Origin: Planctomycetota bacterium
GTDB lineage: Bacteria; Planctomycetota; B15-G4
Direction: 5' to 3'
Length of the DNA: 64,000 nucleotides
NCBI GenBank assembly: GCA_021604805.1
Contig: BQJR01000001.1
Span: 558,001-622,000 of the forward strand
Shown here: positions 13,146 to 22,340 of the stretch, one piece after another
Numbering within the stretch: the first letter of the stretch is position 1
Layout of the letters: every line of letters begins with the position of its first letter
The notes under the pieces: generated by a model
Databases searched by the model: none
Told to the model about the DNA's origin: nothing
The model's input: only the letters and a program-made list of their open reading frames with translations
Position numbers and translations under genes: made by a program

Positions 13146-13181
13146 GCGCGCCACGCCAGAGCGTCGTGCGCGTGGCGCGCG
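13145..13181. repeat. 12-bp inverted repeat (strong hairpin)
   Basis: cgcgcgccacgc (13145-13156) and gcgtggcgcgcg (13170-13181) are perfect complements with a 13-base loop. Stability would be very high in RNA of either strand. There is no adjacent T-run, so it is not a classic terminator. Confidence 0.7.
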
Positions 13182-13374
13182 AAGTGCCGGGCCGGCCCCG
13201 AACCGGAGGTCCCTCCCGAAGCCTGGTTCGAAACCAGGTGGGAACACACTGCTCACCGCGGAAGTCCCGCGACGTGGCGGGCATGACCTTGGGGAACAGA
13301 CGGCGGTTCCCTCTTCGGAGGAAAAGGCTCGGGAGCGATCCGTACTGGAGGCACGGGACCGACTCGGTGCGCGA

Positions 13375-13402
13375 ATGATACCTCGCCCCAACAGCCGATC
13401 AA
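13375..13402 (-). promoter_or_regulatory. candidate sigma-70-type promoter
   Basis: The minus strand has TTGATC (13402-13397), 16 bp, then TATCAT (13380-13375), a good match in this GC-rich background. It lies just after the pheT stop and would start transcription near 13368, more than 600 bp before the L,D-transpeptidase start codon. Confidence 0.45.
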
Positions 13403-13415
13403 CGCGCCCGCGAGG

Positions 13416-15863
13416 TCAGCTCTCAGAAGCACTCGCGCTGGAGTTCGCAGGCAACGTGGCGCCCAGGTCTGCCGCGACAACGGTGATCGCGTCGACAGCC
13501 TTCGCGAGTTCCTCGGCCTTGAGTGTGCGATCTTCCGCTTGGAACACGAGGCGAACGGAAACCGCGCGTTGCTCTGCGCTCTGCGGCGGCCCGCGATACA
13601 CATCAAAAGCTTGCGCGTCCTTCAGATGACGGAGGCGCTTGGCCAACTTCTTCTCGCTGGGAGAGCGGATTGCGGCGAGCAAAGTCGAAACAGGCAGGTC
13701 GTAGTCGAGCACGAAGGTGAGGTCGTAGCGCGCCTCGGGCATCCGCGTCACCGGACGGTAGTTCGAGCGCGCAGGCTCATCCGCCACGAGCGCATCGAGG
13801 TCGAGCACGAGCAAACCGGCCGCGCCTTGAACGTCGAGCCGCGTGAGCACTTCGGGTGACACCGCACCCAAGCGTCCGAGCTCGCGGTCAGCTCTGAGCA
13901 ACACCGCCGTGCGTTGCGCGTGGAACCACGGCTCGCCGGCGCGCGGCGCGACCCGCTCGAGGTCCGGAGCGCGACGCCCCACGGCCTGCAGCAAGCCCTC
14001 GGCAACACCACGCAGCTCGCGCACGACGTCACGAGCATCCAATGCGTCTCGCGAGGCGAGCAAGGCCACGAGCTCTCGCGACTCACGCATCTCTCCGTCG
14101 ACCACGCGATAGCCGCGACCGACCTCGAAGGTCCGCACCCGCTCGCCGTGTCGCAGCCATGCTTCGAGTTGTTCGAGCATGGCAGGTGCAAGCGCGGGGC
14201 GCAGTCGCGACGCGTCTTTCTGCAACGGGTTGCTGAGCACGGGGCGTTGACCGTCGTCAGTCCAGCCCATCAACTCGAGCGCGCGATCACTCACGGTGCT
14301 GTAGTGGTAGACCTCGGTGAACCCGGCCGAGCCGGCGAGCGCACTGCGCAACGCGTCTTCCAGCGCCGGGAGCGGGTCGCGTTGACCCAACACCAAGCGC
14401 GCCGACGGCGACTGATCGGGCACGCGGTCGTAGCCGATCAAACGCCCGACTTCCTCGACGAGATCTTCGGGCAGCGTGACATCGCGCGTGGCGCGCCAAC
14501 TCGGGACGTCGACATCGAGCTGCCCGGGCGTGTCGCTGGACTCGGCGCACTTGAAGCCCACCGAACCCAGCGCGTCCTGAACTTCGTGACTCGTGACCGG
14601 CATGCCGAGACGCCTGCTGACCATCGCCGGGTCGAGCGCGAGTCGGCGCTGCGGCGCTGTCCCCTCGCCGGCGAGCGCGTAGTCGCTGTGGATCACGGCC
14701 TCCGGCGAGAGCTCTCCGAGCCACCAGGCGTAACGCCGCACGGCGAGCTCGGCCAGCGCAGGATCGAGGTCCTTCTCGAAGCGCGCGAGCGCATCGGTGC
14801 GCAAGCCCAGCCGACTCGACGTGCGCCGCGTACGCACCGGGTCGAAACAGGCGGACTCGAGCAGGACACGTTGTGTGCTGTCGGAGACCTCGGCGTGCGC
14901 GCCGCCCATGATCCCGCCGATGGCCACGATCTTCTCGCCGTCGACGATCACGATGTCCTGGTCGTGCAGCTCGCGCAGCTCGCCGTCGAGCGTGGTGAGT
15001 TGCTCGCCGACGCGCGCCGAGCGCACCCCCAAGGTGTCCGCCGCCACGCGATCTCGATCGAACGGGTGCGTGGGCTGCCCCAGCTCCAACATCACGTAGT
15101 TGCTCAGGTCGACGAGCCGGTTGATCGGGCGCATCCCGCACGACACCAAGCGGAAGCGCATCCAGTCGGGGGCTCGGCCAGGTGTGTCGTCGATGCACAA
15201 GGCGGCGTAGCGACTGCAACCGCCGTCGCTCGCCAGCTGCAAGATCGGCGCGCTGGCAGCGGGCTTCAAGTCGTCGCGCAAGGCGAGCGGCTTGAGTTCG
15301 CGACCGAAGATCGCGGCGAGCTCGCGCGCGAATCCGTAGTGCCCCCACAAATCGGGCCGATGCGTGATGCTCTTGTTGTCGATGTCGAAGAGCACGTCGG
15401 CAAAGCCATTCAGCTCGGCGATGGGACGCCCGGGCTCGAGCGCCGCGTCGAGCACCAAGATGCCGTCGTGCTCCGGGCCGAGACCGAGCTCGTCTTCGGC
15501 GCAGATCATCCCGGCGCTGGCCTCGCCACGGATCTTGGCCTTCTTGAGCTTCATGCCGTTGGGCAAGCTCGTGCCGACTGGCGCGTACAGGATCTTCTGG
15601 CCGGCTTCCACGTTCGGCGCGCCGCAGACCACGCTGGCCAACTCACCCGCACCGTGGTCCACGCGGCACAGCTTGAGTCGATCGGCGCCGGGGTGCGGTC
15701 CGCACTCCACGACGTCGCCCACGACCACACCGCTGAGCCCCACGCGCTGATCCACGAGGCCTTCGATGAGCGCCGTGCGCATGGTCAGCTCGTGACCGAT
15801 GGTCTCGGGCGACAGGCCCTCGAGGTCGACGTGATCCTTGAGCCAGCTCAGCGAGAGGAACAT
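13416..15863 (-). CDS. pheT: phenylalanine-tRNA ligase beta subunit
   Basis: The 815-residue product has the full bacterial PheT architecture: an N-terminal EMAP-type tRNA-binding OB fold (about 40-150, with VVGDVVECGPHPGADRLKLCRVD), the B3/B4 and B5 editing and DNA-binding-like domains, the catalytic-like core, and a C-terminal ferredoxin-fold anticodon-binding domain (about 715-805, beginning YRPVTRMPEARYDLTFV). With PheS it forms the alpha2-beta2 enzyme that charges tRNA-Phe in the cytoplasm. It follows pheS by 58 bp on the same strand and is the last gene of the translation block. Length is typical. Confidence 0.97.
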   Translation of the reverse strand: MFLSLSWLKDHVDLEGLSPETIGHELTMRTALIEGLVDQRVGLSGVVVGDVVECGPHPGADRLKLCRVDHGAGELASVVCGAPNVEAGQKILYAPVGTSLPNGMKLKKAKIRGEASAGMICAEDELGLGPEHDGILVLDAALEPGRPIAELNGFADVLFDIDNKSITHRPDLWGHYGFARELAAIFGRELKPLALRDDLKPAASAPILQLASDGGCSRYAALCIDDTPGRAPDWMRFRLVSCGMRPINRLVDLSNYVMLELGQPTHPFDRDRVAADTLGVRSARVGEQLTTLDGELRELHDQDIVIVDGEKIVAIGGIMGGAHAEVSDSTQRVLLESACFDPVRTRRTSSRLGLRTDALARFEKDLDPALAELAVRRYAWWLGELSPEAVIHSDYALAGEGTAPQRRLALDPAMVSRRLGMPVTSHEVQDALGSVGFKCAESSDTPGQLDVDVPSWRATRDVTLPEDLVEEVGRLIGYDRVPDQSPSARLVLGQRDPLPALEDALRSALAGSAGFTEVYHYSTVSDRALELMGWTDDGQRPVLSNPLQKDASRLRPALAPAMLEQLEAWLRHGERVRTFEVGRGYRVVDGEMRESRELVALLASRDALDARDVVRELRGVAEGLLQAVGRRAPDLERVAPRAGEPWFHAQRTAVLLRADRELGRLGAVSPEVLTRLDVQGAAGLLVLDLDALVADEPARSNYRPVTRMPEARYDLTFVLDYDLPVSTLLAAIRSPSEKKLAKRLRHLKDAQAFDVYRGPPQSAEQRAVSVRLVFQAEDRTLKAEELAKAVDAITVVAADLGATLPANSSASASES

Positions 15864-15921
15864 GGAAGCGGACCCGGTGCGGTCAAAGGAATCGAAGCGA
15901 ACTCGCGCGCGGCGCGCGCAC

Positions 15922-16941
15922 TCAGAACTGCTGCAGGAAGCGCAGGTCGCCGCTCATCATCCAGCGGACGTCCTCGATGCCGAAGCGCATCATCGCCAGG
16001 CGGTCGAGCCCCATGCCGAAAGCGAAACCCGAAACCTGCTCGGGATCCATGCCGCCGGCGCGCAGCACTTCGGGGTGCACCATGCCGCAGCCCAAGATCT
16101 CGAGCCACGGCGCGTCGTCGGGAGATCCCGCCGGGCGCATGTCGAGCTCGAAGCCCGGCTCCACGAACGGGAAGTAGTGCGGACGCAAGCGCACCTCCAC
16201 GCTGCCGCCGAACAGCCGCGAGAGCGCGAGGCGCAACACCGCTTTCATGTCAGCGACGGACACCCCCTCGTCGACCATCAGGCCTTCCACTTGATGGAAG
16301 GTGTGCTCGTGCGTGGCGTCGGGTTGCTCGTTGCGGAACACGCGACCGGGCGCGATCACGCGCACCGGCGGCTTGCCTTCGGCGCGCTGCATCGCGCGCA
16401 GCTGAACGGGCGACGTGTGCGTGCGCATCACGTGGCCCGAGTCGAGCCACATGGTGTCTTGCATGTCGCGCGCGGGATGGTGCGACGGGATGTTGAGGTA
16501 GTCGAAGTTGTAGGCCTCGGTCTCGACTTCGGGTCCGTCGACCACTGAGAAACCCAGGCCCATGAAGACCTCTTCCGCTTCGCGACGAATGCGCGTGATC
16601 GGGTGCAAGTGGCCGTGACTCAGCGGACGCGCCGGCTCGCTGGGATCGAAGCGGGTGTCGCTGGCCTCAGCGGCCAAGCGCTGCGCGGTGAAGGCGTCGC
16701 GCCGGGAGACCACGGCTTCTTCGAGACTCTGGCGCGCGGCGTTGACTGCCTGCCCGAAAGGGGCGCGCTCCTCCGCCGGGAGATCCTTGATGCCGCGCAT
16801 CAGGCTCATCAGCGGGCCCTTGCGCGCCAAGGCCGTCTTCTCGATCTGCTCGAGTTGCTCGCCGCTTTCAGCAGCCTCGATCGCCGCCAAGGCCTCGCGA
16901 CTCAGCCGTTCGAGCTCGTCACGGGGCGTGGTCGTCGACAT
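15922..16941 (-). CDS. pheS: phenylalanine-tRNA ligase alpha subunit
   Basis: At 339 residues this is a standard class II PheS. An N-terminal coiled-coil arm precedes HPITRIRREAEEVFMGLGF, followed by the motif 2 region (VFRNEQPDATHEHTFHQVEGLMVDEG) and motif 3 (FGMGLDRLAMMRFGI). It supplies the aminoacylation site of the PheST enzyme. The order rplT-pheS-pheT is the common bacterial arrangement. The 164 bp between rplT and pheS may hold a promoter or attenuator, but I saw no convincing Phe-rich leader peptide there. Confidence 0.97.
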   Translation of the reverse strand: MSTTTPRDELERLSREALAAIEAAESGEQLEQIEKTALARKGPLMSLMRGIKDLPAEERAPFGQAVNAARQSLEEAVVSRRDAFTAQRLAAEASDTRFDPSEPARPLSHGHLHPITRIRREAEEVFMGLGFSVVDGPEVETEAYNFDYLNIPSHHPARDMQDTMWLDSGHVMRTHTSPVQLRAMQRAEGKPPVRVIAPGRVFRNEQPDATHEHTFHQVEGLMVDEGVSVADMKAVLRLALSRLFGGSVEVRLRPHYFPFVEPGFELDMRPAGSPDDAPWLEILGCGMVHPEVLRAGGMDPEQVSGFAFGMGLDRLAMMRFGIEDVRWMMSGDLRFLQQF

Positions 16942-17105
16942 GGAGCTGCCAAGCTTGCGGGGAACGAAAGACGTGCGGACTCGACTGCCCGCGCTGCAAC
17001 ACTCGCCTGCTCGGACGGCCGCGCGACGGCGAGCGTGCGCTCAGCGCAGTCGCGAAACGCAAACGCGCGGGAGGCGAGCACTCGAGCCGGCCCGAGCCAA
17101 CGGAT

Positions 17106-17465
17106 TCAGGCCGCGAGCGCTTCCTGAACCTTGCCGACGAGCGTCTTGAAGCTCTCGGGATCGCGCGCCGCGATGTCGGACATGACCTTGCGGTCCAGCT
17201 CGATGCCAGCCTTCTTCACGCCGTGCATGAACACGCTGTAGGTCATGCCTTCGGCGCGCACCGCAGCGTTGATGCGCTGGATCCAGAGCTTGCGCAGGTC
17301 GCGACGCTTCAGGCGGCGGTGCGCGTAGGCGTAGGCACCGGCGCGCAGCACCGTGGGCTTGGCCGAGCGCAAGTTCTTGCTGCGCTGACCGACGTAACCC
17401 TTGGCGCGCTTGAGCACCTTCTTGATGCGCTTGTGACGAGCAACGCTCGAGTGGACGCGAACCAT
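17106..17465 (-). CDS. rplT: 50S ribosomal protein L20
   Basis: The 119-residue, strongly basic protein has the canonical L20 sequence ([21 protein letters not shown], then [26 protein letters not shown]). L20 is an early assembly protein of the large subunit and, in several bacteria, represses translation of its own infC-rpmI-rplT operon by binding the mRNA. The arrangement here, infC-rpmI-rplT, is compatible with that control, but I have not identified the binding site. Confidence 0.98.
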   Translation of the reverse strand: MVRVHSSVARHKRIKKVLKRAKGYVGQRSKNLRSAKPTVLRAGAYAYAHRRLKRRDLRKLWIQRINAAVRAEGMTYSVFMHGVKKAGIELDRKVMSDIAARDPESFKTLVGKVQEALAA

Positions 17466-17549
17466 GACTCAATCTCCTACTGCCGCGCGAGCGGCGATGT
17501 GCGGTGTGGCGTGCGAGCGCTGCGTGGCCCGCCGCGGATTAACGACCGA

Positions 17550-17750
17550 TCAGCGGCCGGGCGCGATGGCCAGCTTCATCTTCTTGGCGACCTTGCCCAC
17601 GCAGATCTCGGTACCGCGCAGGTCGCGGCGCTTGTCGGCGTTCTTGCCCGCCTTGTAGTGACGGGAGCCGGGCTTACCGCGCTTCACTTTGCCGGACTTC
17701 GTGATCTTCATCCGCTTCGCGATGGACTTGCGGGTCTTGAGCTTGGGCAT
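17550..17750 (-). CDS. rpmI: 50S ribosomal protein L35
   Basis: The 66-residue protein begins MPKLKTRKSIAKRMKITKSGKVKR and has the typical length and Lys/Arg content of bacterial L35. It lies 29 bp after infC and 84 bp before rplT on the same strand, the conserved arrangement for these ribosomal genes. Confidence 0.98.
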   Translation of the reverse strand: MPKLKTRKSIAKRMKITKSGKVKRGKPGSRHYKAGKNADKRRDLRGTEICVGKVAKKMKLAIAPGR

Positions 17751-17779
17751 CGGGGTTCTCGTTCGAGCTCGGAAGGAGC

Positions 17780-18382
17780 TTATTTGCTGTTGAGTGGGTG
17801 CAGGATCATGACCAAGCGGTTGCCTTCGAGTCGAGGTTCTCGTTCCACCTTCGACAGGTCGGCGAGCTCTTCCTTGATCTTGTGCATCACGCCCAGTCCG
17901 CGTTCACGGAAGCCGTGCTCACGCCCGCGGAACAGCATGTTCACTTGGAGCTTGTCACCGTGCTCCAGGAACTCGCGGGCCTTGCGCAGCTTGGTCGACA
18001 AGTCGTGCGTGTCGATCTTCGGTCGCACACGCACTTCCTTCACGACCACCTGGTGCTGCTTCTTCCGTGCTTCGTTCTCCTTCTTCTTGGCGAGGTACTT
18101 CTGCTTTCCGTAGTCCAGAATCTTGCAGACAGGAGGACGTGCTTCGGGGGCGACCTCAACGAGATCGAGCCCGCGTTCGCGCGCCATGTCGAGAGCGTCT
18201 TGCGTCTCGACGATGCCTTTTTGTTCGCCGTTCTCGTCGATCAGGCGGACTTGACGTCCGCGAATCTCGTCGTTGAGGCGCGTCTTGGCCTGAGCCGTGG
18301 CTTGATCCTCCTGCGAGTTCGGCGCTGGGCCGCGCTCGCGGTTGTCTATCTGAAACTCGGGTAGCGAGATGAGCCGGGGCAC
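17780..18382 (-). CDS. infC: translation initiation factor IF-3
   Basis: IF-3 binds the 30S subunit, prevents premature 50S joining and proofreads the initiator tRNA and start codon. The N-domain (NDEIRGRQVRLIDENGEQKGIV, PPVCKILDYGK), the linker and the C-domain (LRFRGRE-like MLFRGREHGFRERGLG) are all present. The GTG at 18382 gives 200 residues and lacks a Shine-Dalgarno sequence. Inside the frame a perfect AGGAGG (18312-18307) lies 8 nt before an ACG (18298-18296) that would give 172 residues, the usual IF-3 length. infC classically uses a non-AUG start for autoregulation, so the true start is uncertain. Confidence 0.95.
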   Translation of the reverse strand: MPRLISLPEFQIDNRERGPAPNSQEDQATAQAKTRLNDEIRGRQVRLIDENGEQKGIVETQDALDMARERGLDLVEVAPEARPPVCKILDYGKQKYLAKKKENEARKKQHQVVVKEVRVRPKIDTHDLSTKLRKAREFLEHGDKLQVNMLFRGREHGFRERGLGVMHKIKEELADLSKVEREPRLEGNRLVMILHPLNSK

Positions 18383-18455
18383 ACCCCCGGAACATCAACG
18401 ACCGCACCCTGCGTTGCCAGCCACCTGAACTCTGCGCGTTGTGCTGCCGCTGAGC

Positions 18456-20441
18456 TCATGAAGCCTTACGGGTACTGACCTCAGCGCAAACCCGCTCGAA
18501 GAACTCATCGAGCGACATCGAGCCCAGATCACCTTCCGCTTGGGAACGCACGGAAACGGTCGATTCCGCGATTTCGCGGGGGCCCAGTATGGCCACGTAC
18601 GGCACTTTTTCAAGCCGGGCGCGCTTGATTTTGGCGCCGATGGGTTCGTTGGCCGTGTCGCAGCGCACCCGGAGGCCCGCCGCACGCAGGCGCTCGGTGA
18701 GGGCGTGCGCGCCCTCGGCCTGGTCATCGGTGATCGGAGCCACTGAGATCTGGAGCGGGGCCAGCCAGAGCGGGAAGGCCCCGCCGTAATGCTCGATGAG
18801 CACCCCCATCAGGCGCTCGAGACTGCCGAAAGGCGCCCTGTGGATCATGATCGGGCGCTGACGGCTGCCGTCCTTGGCTGTGTAGAGCAGGTCGAAGCGC
18901 TCGGGCAGGTTGTAGTCCACCTGGGCCGTGCCGAGCTGCCATTCGCGCTCGAGGGCGTCGGTGATGACGAAGTCGAGCTTGGGGCCGTAGAAAGCGGCTT
19001 CGCCCTCCTCCACCGTGTAGTCGAGCCCCATGGCGTCGCAGGCCTGGATGATGCCTTGCTGGGCGTGTTCCCACTGCTCCGGGCTGCCGACGAACTTGCC
19101 GTCGCTGCTGGTGCCGCGCGTACCGACCCGCGCGCTCACCGTGAGCCCGAAGGTCTCGAGCGCGAAGCGAACCAGTTGCACGACATCGGCGAACTCGGTC
19201 TGCAACTGCTCGGGCGTGACGAACAAGTGCGCGTCGTCGACAGTGAAACCGCGCACGCGCTTGAGCCCGCCCAGCTCGCCACTCTTCTCGTAGCGGTACA
19301 CGGTGCCGAACTCCGCGAGCCGCAGCGGAAGGTCGCGGTAACTGCGCAGGTCCGACTTGTAGATCTGGATGTGGTGCGGGCAGTTCATCGGCTTGAGCGC
19401 GAAGCCCTCGCCGACCTCGGCGTCCCCCATGATCGGGAACATCGAGTCGCCGTAGTTCTGCCAGTGCCCAGAGGTCTTGTAGAGTTCGAGACGCCCGATG
19501 TGCGGCGTGGACACGGGCAGGTAACCGCGCTTGGCCTGTTCGGCTCGCAGGAAGTCGCGCAGCACGTCGAGGATCATCGTGCCCTTGGGCAACCACAGCG
19601 GCAGACCCGGACCGACCTCGTCGGTGAAGTGGAAGAGCTGCAGCTCTTTGCCGAGCTTGCGATGGTCGCGTTTGCGCGCCTCTTCCAAGTTGTTGAGGTG
19701 CTTCTTGAGGTCCTTCTTGTTGCTGAAGCAGGCCGCGTAGACGCGCTGCATCATCGGGTTGTTCTCGTCGCCCTGCCAGTAGGCCCCCGCCACACTGAGG
19801 AGCTTGAAGAACACCTTCGAGAGCGAGCCGGTGCGGGGCACGTGCGGCCCGCGACACAGGTCCACGAACGCTTCGGGGCCGGCGCTCTCACCGGCGCTGT
19901 CCAGGTTGCGATAGAAGCTGATCGTCTCGCCTTCGGGGAAGCCTTTGATCAGGTCGCACTTGTAGCGGTCGTCGCGCTCGGTCCAGGTGCGCAGTGCTTC
20001 GTCGTAGGACACCTCTTCGCGCACGAACACTTGGTCGGCGGCGATGATCTCGGCCATGCGCTTCTCGATGCGCGCGAGGTCTTCGTCTTTGAGCCGACGT
20101 CCATCGGTGAAATCGAAGTCGTAGTAGAATCCGCTCTTGATCGTGGGCCCGATGCCGAGGCGCACGTTGTCCTTGCCGAACAGGTCCATCACGGCTTGGG
20201 CCATCACGTGCGCCGTGCTGTGACGCAACATCTCGAGGCCCTGCGCGCTGTCGCCCTTGATGATCGACACGCTGGCGCCGCTGGGCAGCTCACGCGAGAG
20301 GTCGCGCAACTGGCCGTCGATCTCGACAGCCAGCGCGGCCTTCGCCAGACCCGGACCGATGTCAGCCGCCAGGTCGGCGCCGCTCGCACCGTCGGGGAGC
20401 TCGCGTTTCGAACCATCCGGCAAGGTGATGGACACACTCAC
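18456..20441 (-). CDS. thrS: threonine-tRNA ligase
   Basis: The 661-residue protein has an N-terminal TGS domain (about 1-65), the editing domain (65-225, with HSTAHVMAQAV at its start), the class II core and a C-terminal anticodon-binding domain. Zinc ligands are intact: Cys in MNCPHH, His in DDAHLF and His in IHRAPFGS. It charges tRNA-Thr and removes mischarged Ser. The start codon overlaps the aspS stop by 4 bp (ATGA), so translation is likely coupled, and infC follows after 73 bp, as in many bacteria where thrS and infC are neighbours. Confidence 0.97.
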   Translation of the reverse strand: MSVSITLPDGSKRELPDGASGADLAADIGPGLAKAALAVEIDGQLRDLSRELPSGASVSIIKGDSAQGLEMLRHSTAHVMAQAVMDLFGKDNVRLGIGPTIKSGFYYDFDFTDGRRLKDEDLARIEKRMAEIIAADQVFVREEVSYDEALRTWTERDDRYKCDLIKGFPEGETISFYRNLDSAGESAGPEAFVDLCRGPHVPRTGSLSKVFFKLLSVAGAYWQGDENNPMMQRVYAACFSNKKDLKKHLNNLEEARKRDHRKLGKELQLFHFTDEVGPGLPLWLPKGTMILDVLRDFLRAEQAKRGYLPVSTPHIGRLELYKTSGHWQNYGDSMFPIMGDAEVGEGFALKPMNCPHHIQIYKSDLRSYRDLPLRLAEFGTVYRYEKSGELGGLKRVRGFTVDDAHLFVTPEQLQTEFADVVQLVRFALETFGLTVSARVGTRGTSSDGKFVGSPEQWEHAQQGIIQACDAMGLDYTVEEGEAAFYGPKLDFVITDALEREWQLGTAQVDYNLPERFDLLYTAKDGSRQRPIMIHRAPFGSLERLMGVLIEHYGGAFPLWLAPLQISVAPITDDQAEGAHALTERLRAAGLRVRCDTANEPIGAKIKRARLEKVPYVAILGPREIAESTVSVRSQAEGDLGSMSLDEFFERVCAEVSTRKAS

Positions 20442-22291
20442 GACTTCATCTCCTCGTGCTCAGCGCCGCCGACGCGCTCCCCGTCTTTCGGCGCGTCGCT
20501 CTTGTTCGACGGCGGCAGCAGCTGCACACCCGCCTCATGAATCTGTTCGACGTCCACGCTCGTGGGCGCGCCGGTCATCAGGTCGGCAGCTTGCGCGGTC
20601 TTGGGGAAAGCGATGACTTCGCGGATCGAGTCTTCACCCGCGAGCAACATCACCAAGCGATCGAGGCCCACGGCGAAACCCGCGTGCGGAGGCGCGCCGT
20701 ACTTGAAGCAGTCGAGCACGAAGCCGAAGCGCAGGCGGATCTCTTCGGCGCTGAGACCGAGCGCTTCGAACACCTTCTGTTGCGTGGGCGTGTCGTGGAT
20801 CCGCACTGAGCCCGAGCCCAGCTCGCAACCGTTGAGCACGAGGTCGTAGCTGCGCGCGATGACCGCGCCGGGGTCCTTCTCGAGCTCACCTTCGTAGGCT
20901 TCCTTCGGACGACAGAACGGATGGTGCGCCGGCGCGAGCGCCCCGCTTTCTTCGTCCACGTCGAACATCGGGAAGTCGGTGATCCACAGGAAGTTCAGCG
21001 CGGCGTGGTCGATCAGGTCGAGCTTGCGCGCAATCTCCAGGCGCACGGCGGACAGCGCGGCGGCCGAGACCTTGAAGCTGTCGGCACCGAAGAAGAACGC
21101 GTCGCCCGGCTTGGCGCCGGTGGCTTCGATCAGGCCCGCGACTTCGGCGTCGCTCAGGAACTTGCCGATGCCGCTCTCGACACCGCCGCCTTCGGCGAGC
21201 TTGGTCCAGGCCAGGCCCTTGGCGCCGTAGTCCTTGGCGATCGCTTCCAGGCCGGTGATCTCCTTGCGCGAGAAGGCGGCACCGCCGGGCGCGGCGAGCA
21301 CGCGCACGCGACCGCCGGCCTTGACCGCGTTGGCGAACACGCCGAAACCGCTCTCGCGCACCAGCTCGGTGACGTCGCTGAGTTCCACGGCGAAACGCGT
21401 GTCGGGCTTGTCGTTGCCGAAGCGCTGCATCGACTCGGCCCAGGTCATGCGTGGCATCGGCAACTGCGGCTTCTGCTCGGGACGCACGGCCCCCACCGCG
21501 TCGGCGATGACTTCGCTGACCAGGTCTTGCACGACTTGTTCGTCGGCGAAGGAAAGCTCGAGGTCGAGCTGCGTGAACTCGGGCTGACGGTCCGCGCGCA
21601 GGTCTTCGTCGCGGAAGCACTTCACGATCTGGAAGTACTTGTCCATGCCCGACACCATCAGGATCTGCTTGAAGATCTGCGGGCTCTGCGGCAGCGCGAA
21701 GAACTTGCCGGGATGCACACGGCTGGGCACCAGGTAATCGCGCGCACCCTCGGGCGTGGCCTTGGTGAGGATCGGCGTTTCGATCTCGAGGAAGTCACGC
21801 GCATCGAGACCTTGGCGCAGCGCGAGCAGCAGCTTGTGACGCAGCTTCATCGCCGCCAGCGGGCGTTCGCGACGCAGGTCGAGGTAGCGATAAGTGAGCC
21901 GCAGCTCGTCGCTGACCTTGTCGGCGTCGATCGGGAAGGGCGGTGTGGCGCAGGGGCCGAGCAGCTCGAGCGAGCTCGCGAGCAGCTCGATGGCGCCGGT
22001 GCTGCGGTCGGCGTTGGCCTGACCGTCGGGGCGCGCGCGCACCACGCCTTCCACTTGGATCACCGACTCCGGCTTGAGCATGCCAGCGGCTTTGCGCAGC
22101 TCTTCTGGCACCGACTCGTCGAAGCTGACTTGCGTGATCCCGTAGCGGTCGCGCAGGTCGAGGAAGACCAGCGCGCCGAGATCGCGCGGGCTGGCGACCC
22201 AGCCTGAGAGGCGCACGGTCTTGCCGACGTGCTCGGCGCGGAGCTCTCCGCAGTTGTGCGTTCTGATTCCTTGAGACGACATGGGCGCCAT
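20438..22291 (-). CDS. aspS: aspartate-tRNA ligase
   Basis: The 617-residue product is a bacterial-type AspRS: an N-terminal OB-fold anticodon-binding domain (about 1-110), the class II core with motif 2 (VKCFRDEDLRADRQPEFTQLDLE), an inserted GAD domain (about 300-420), and motif 3 (GLDRLVMLLAGEDSIREVIAFPKT). It attaches Asp to tRNA-Asp in the cytoplasm. Whether it also serves tRNA-Asn cannot be decided from this window. An in-frame ATG nine bases downstream (MSSQG) is an alternative start. It is translationally coupled to thrS. Confidence 0.97.
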   Translation of the reverse strand: MAPMSSQGIRTHNCGELRAEHVGKTVRLSGWVASPRDLGALVFLDLRDRYGITQVSFDESVPEELRKAAGMLKPESVIQVEGVVRARPDGQANADRSTGAIELLASSLELLGPCATPPFPIDADKVSDELRLTYRYLDLRRERPLAAMKLRHKLLLALRQGLDARDFLEIETPILTKATPEGARDYLVPSRVHPGKFFALPQSPQIFKQILMVSGMDKYFQIVKCFRDEDLRADRQPEFTQLDLELSFADEQVVQDLVSEVIADAVGAVRPEQKPQLPMPRMTWAESMQRFGNDKPDTRFAVELSDVTELVRESGFGVFANAVKAGGRVRVLAAPGGAAFSRKEITGLEAIAKDYGAKGLAWTKLAEGGGVESGIGKFLSDAEVAGLIEATGAKPGDAFFFGADSFKVSAAALSAVRLEIARKLDLIDHAALNFLWITDFPMFDVDEESGALAPAHHPFCRPKEAYEGELEKDPGAVIARSYDLVLNGCELGSGSVRIHDTPTQQKVFEALGLSAEEIRLRFGFVLDCFKYGAPPHAGFAVGLDRLVMLLAGEDSIREVIAFPKTAQAADLMTGAPTSVDVEQIHEAGVQLLPPSNKSDAPKDGERVGGAEHEEMKS

Positions 22292-22340
22292 CCTACGCGA
22301 GCGTGGGTGCGCCTTGCGACGCCCAGCCGTCGCGGATCAT

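Larger units (their letters stand above)
12757..13415. other. gene-free region between pheT and the L,D-transpeptidase gene
   Basis: I find no supported protein gene in these 659 bp. The reading frames crossing it are Arg-rich, lack homologous-looking motifs and run through the tandem repeat. It contains a candidate minus-strand promoter directly after pheT, an isolated 17-bp inverted repeat around ttcgaa (13222-13238), a 12-bp-stem hairpin and a 17-bp tandem repeat. A long untranslated leader for the transpeptidase gene or an independent small RNA are both possible. Confidence 0.5.

Noticed and set aside
13222..13238. A T-arm-like sequence (cctggttcgaaaccagg) suggesting a tRNA or tmRNA 3' end
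   Set aside because: No matching acceptor strand, D-arm or anticodon arm lies at the right distance on either strand, and the tmRNA 5' end is absent. It is kept only as an inverted repeat.
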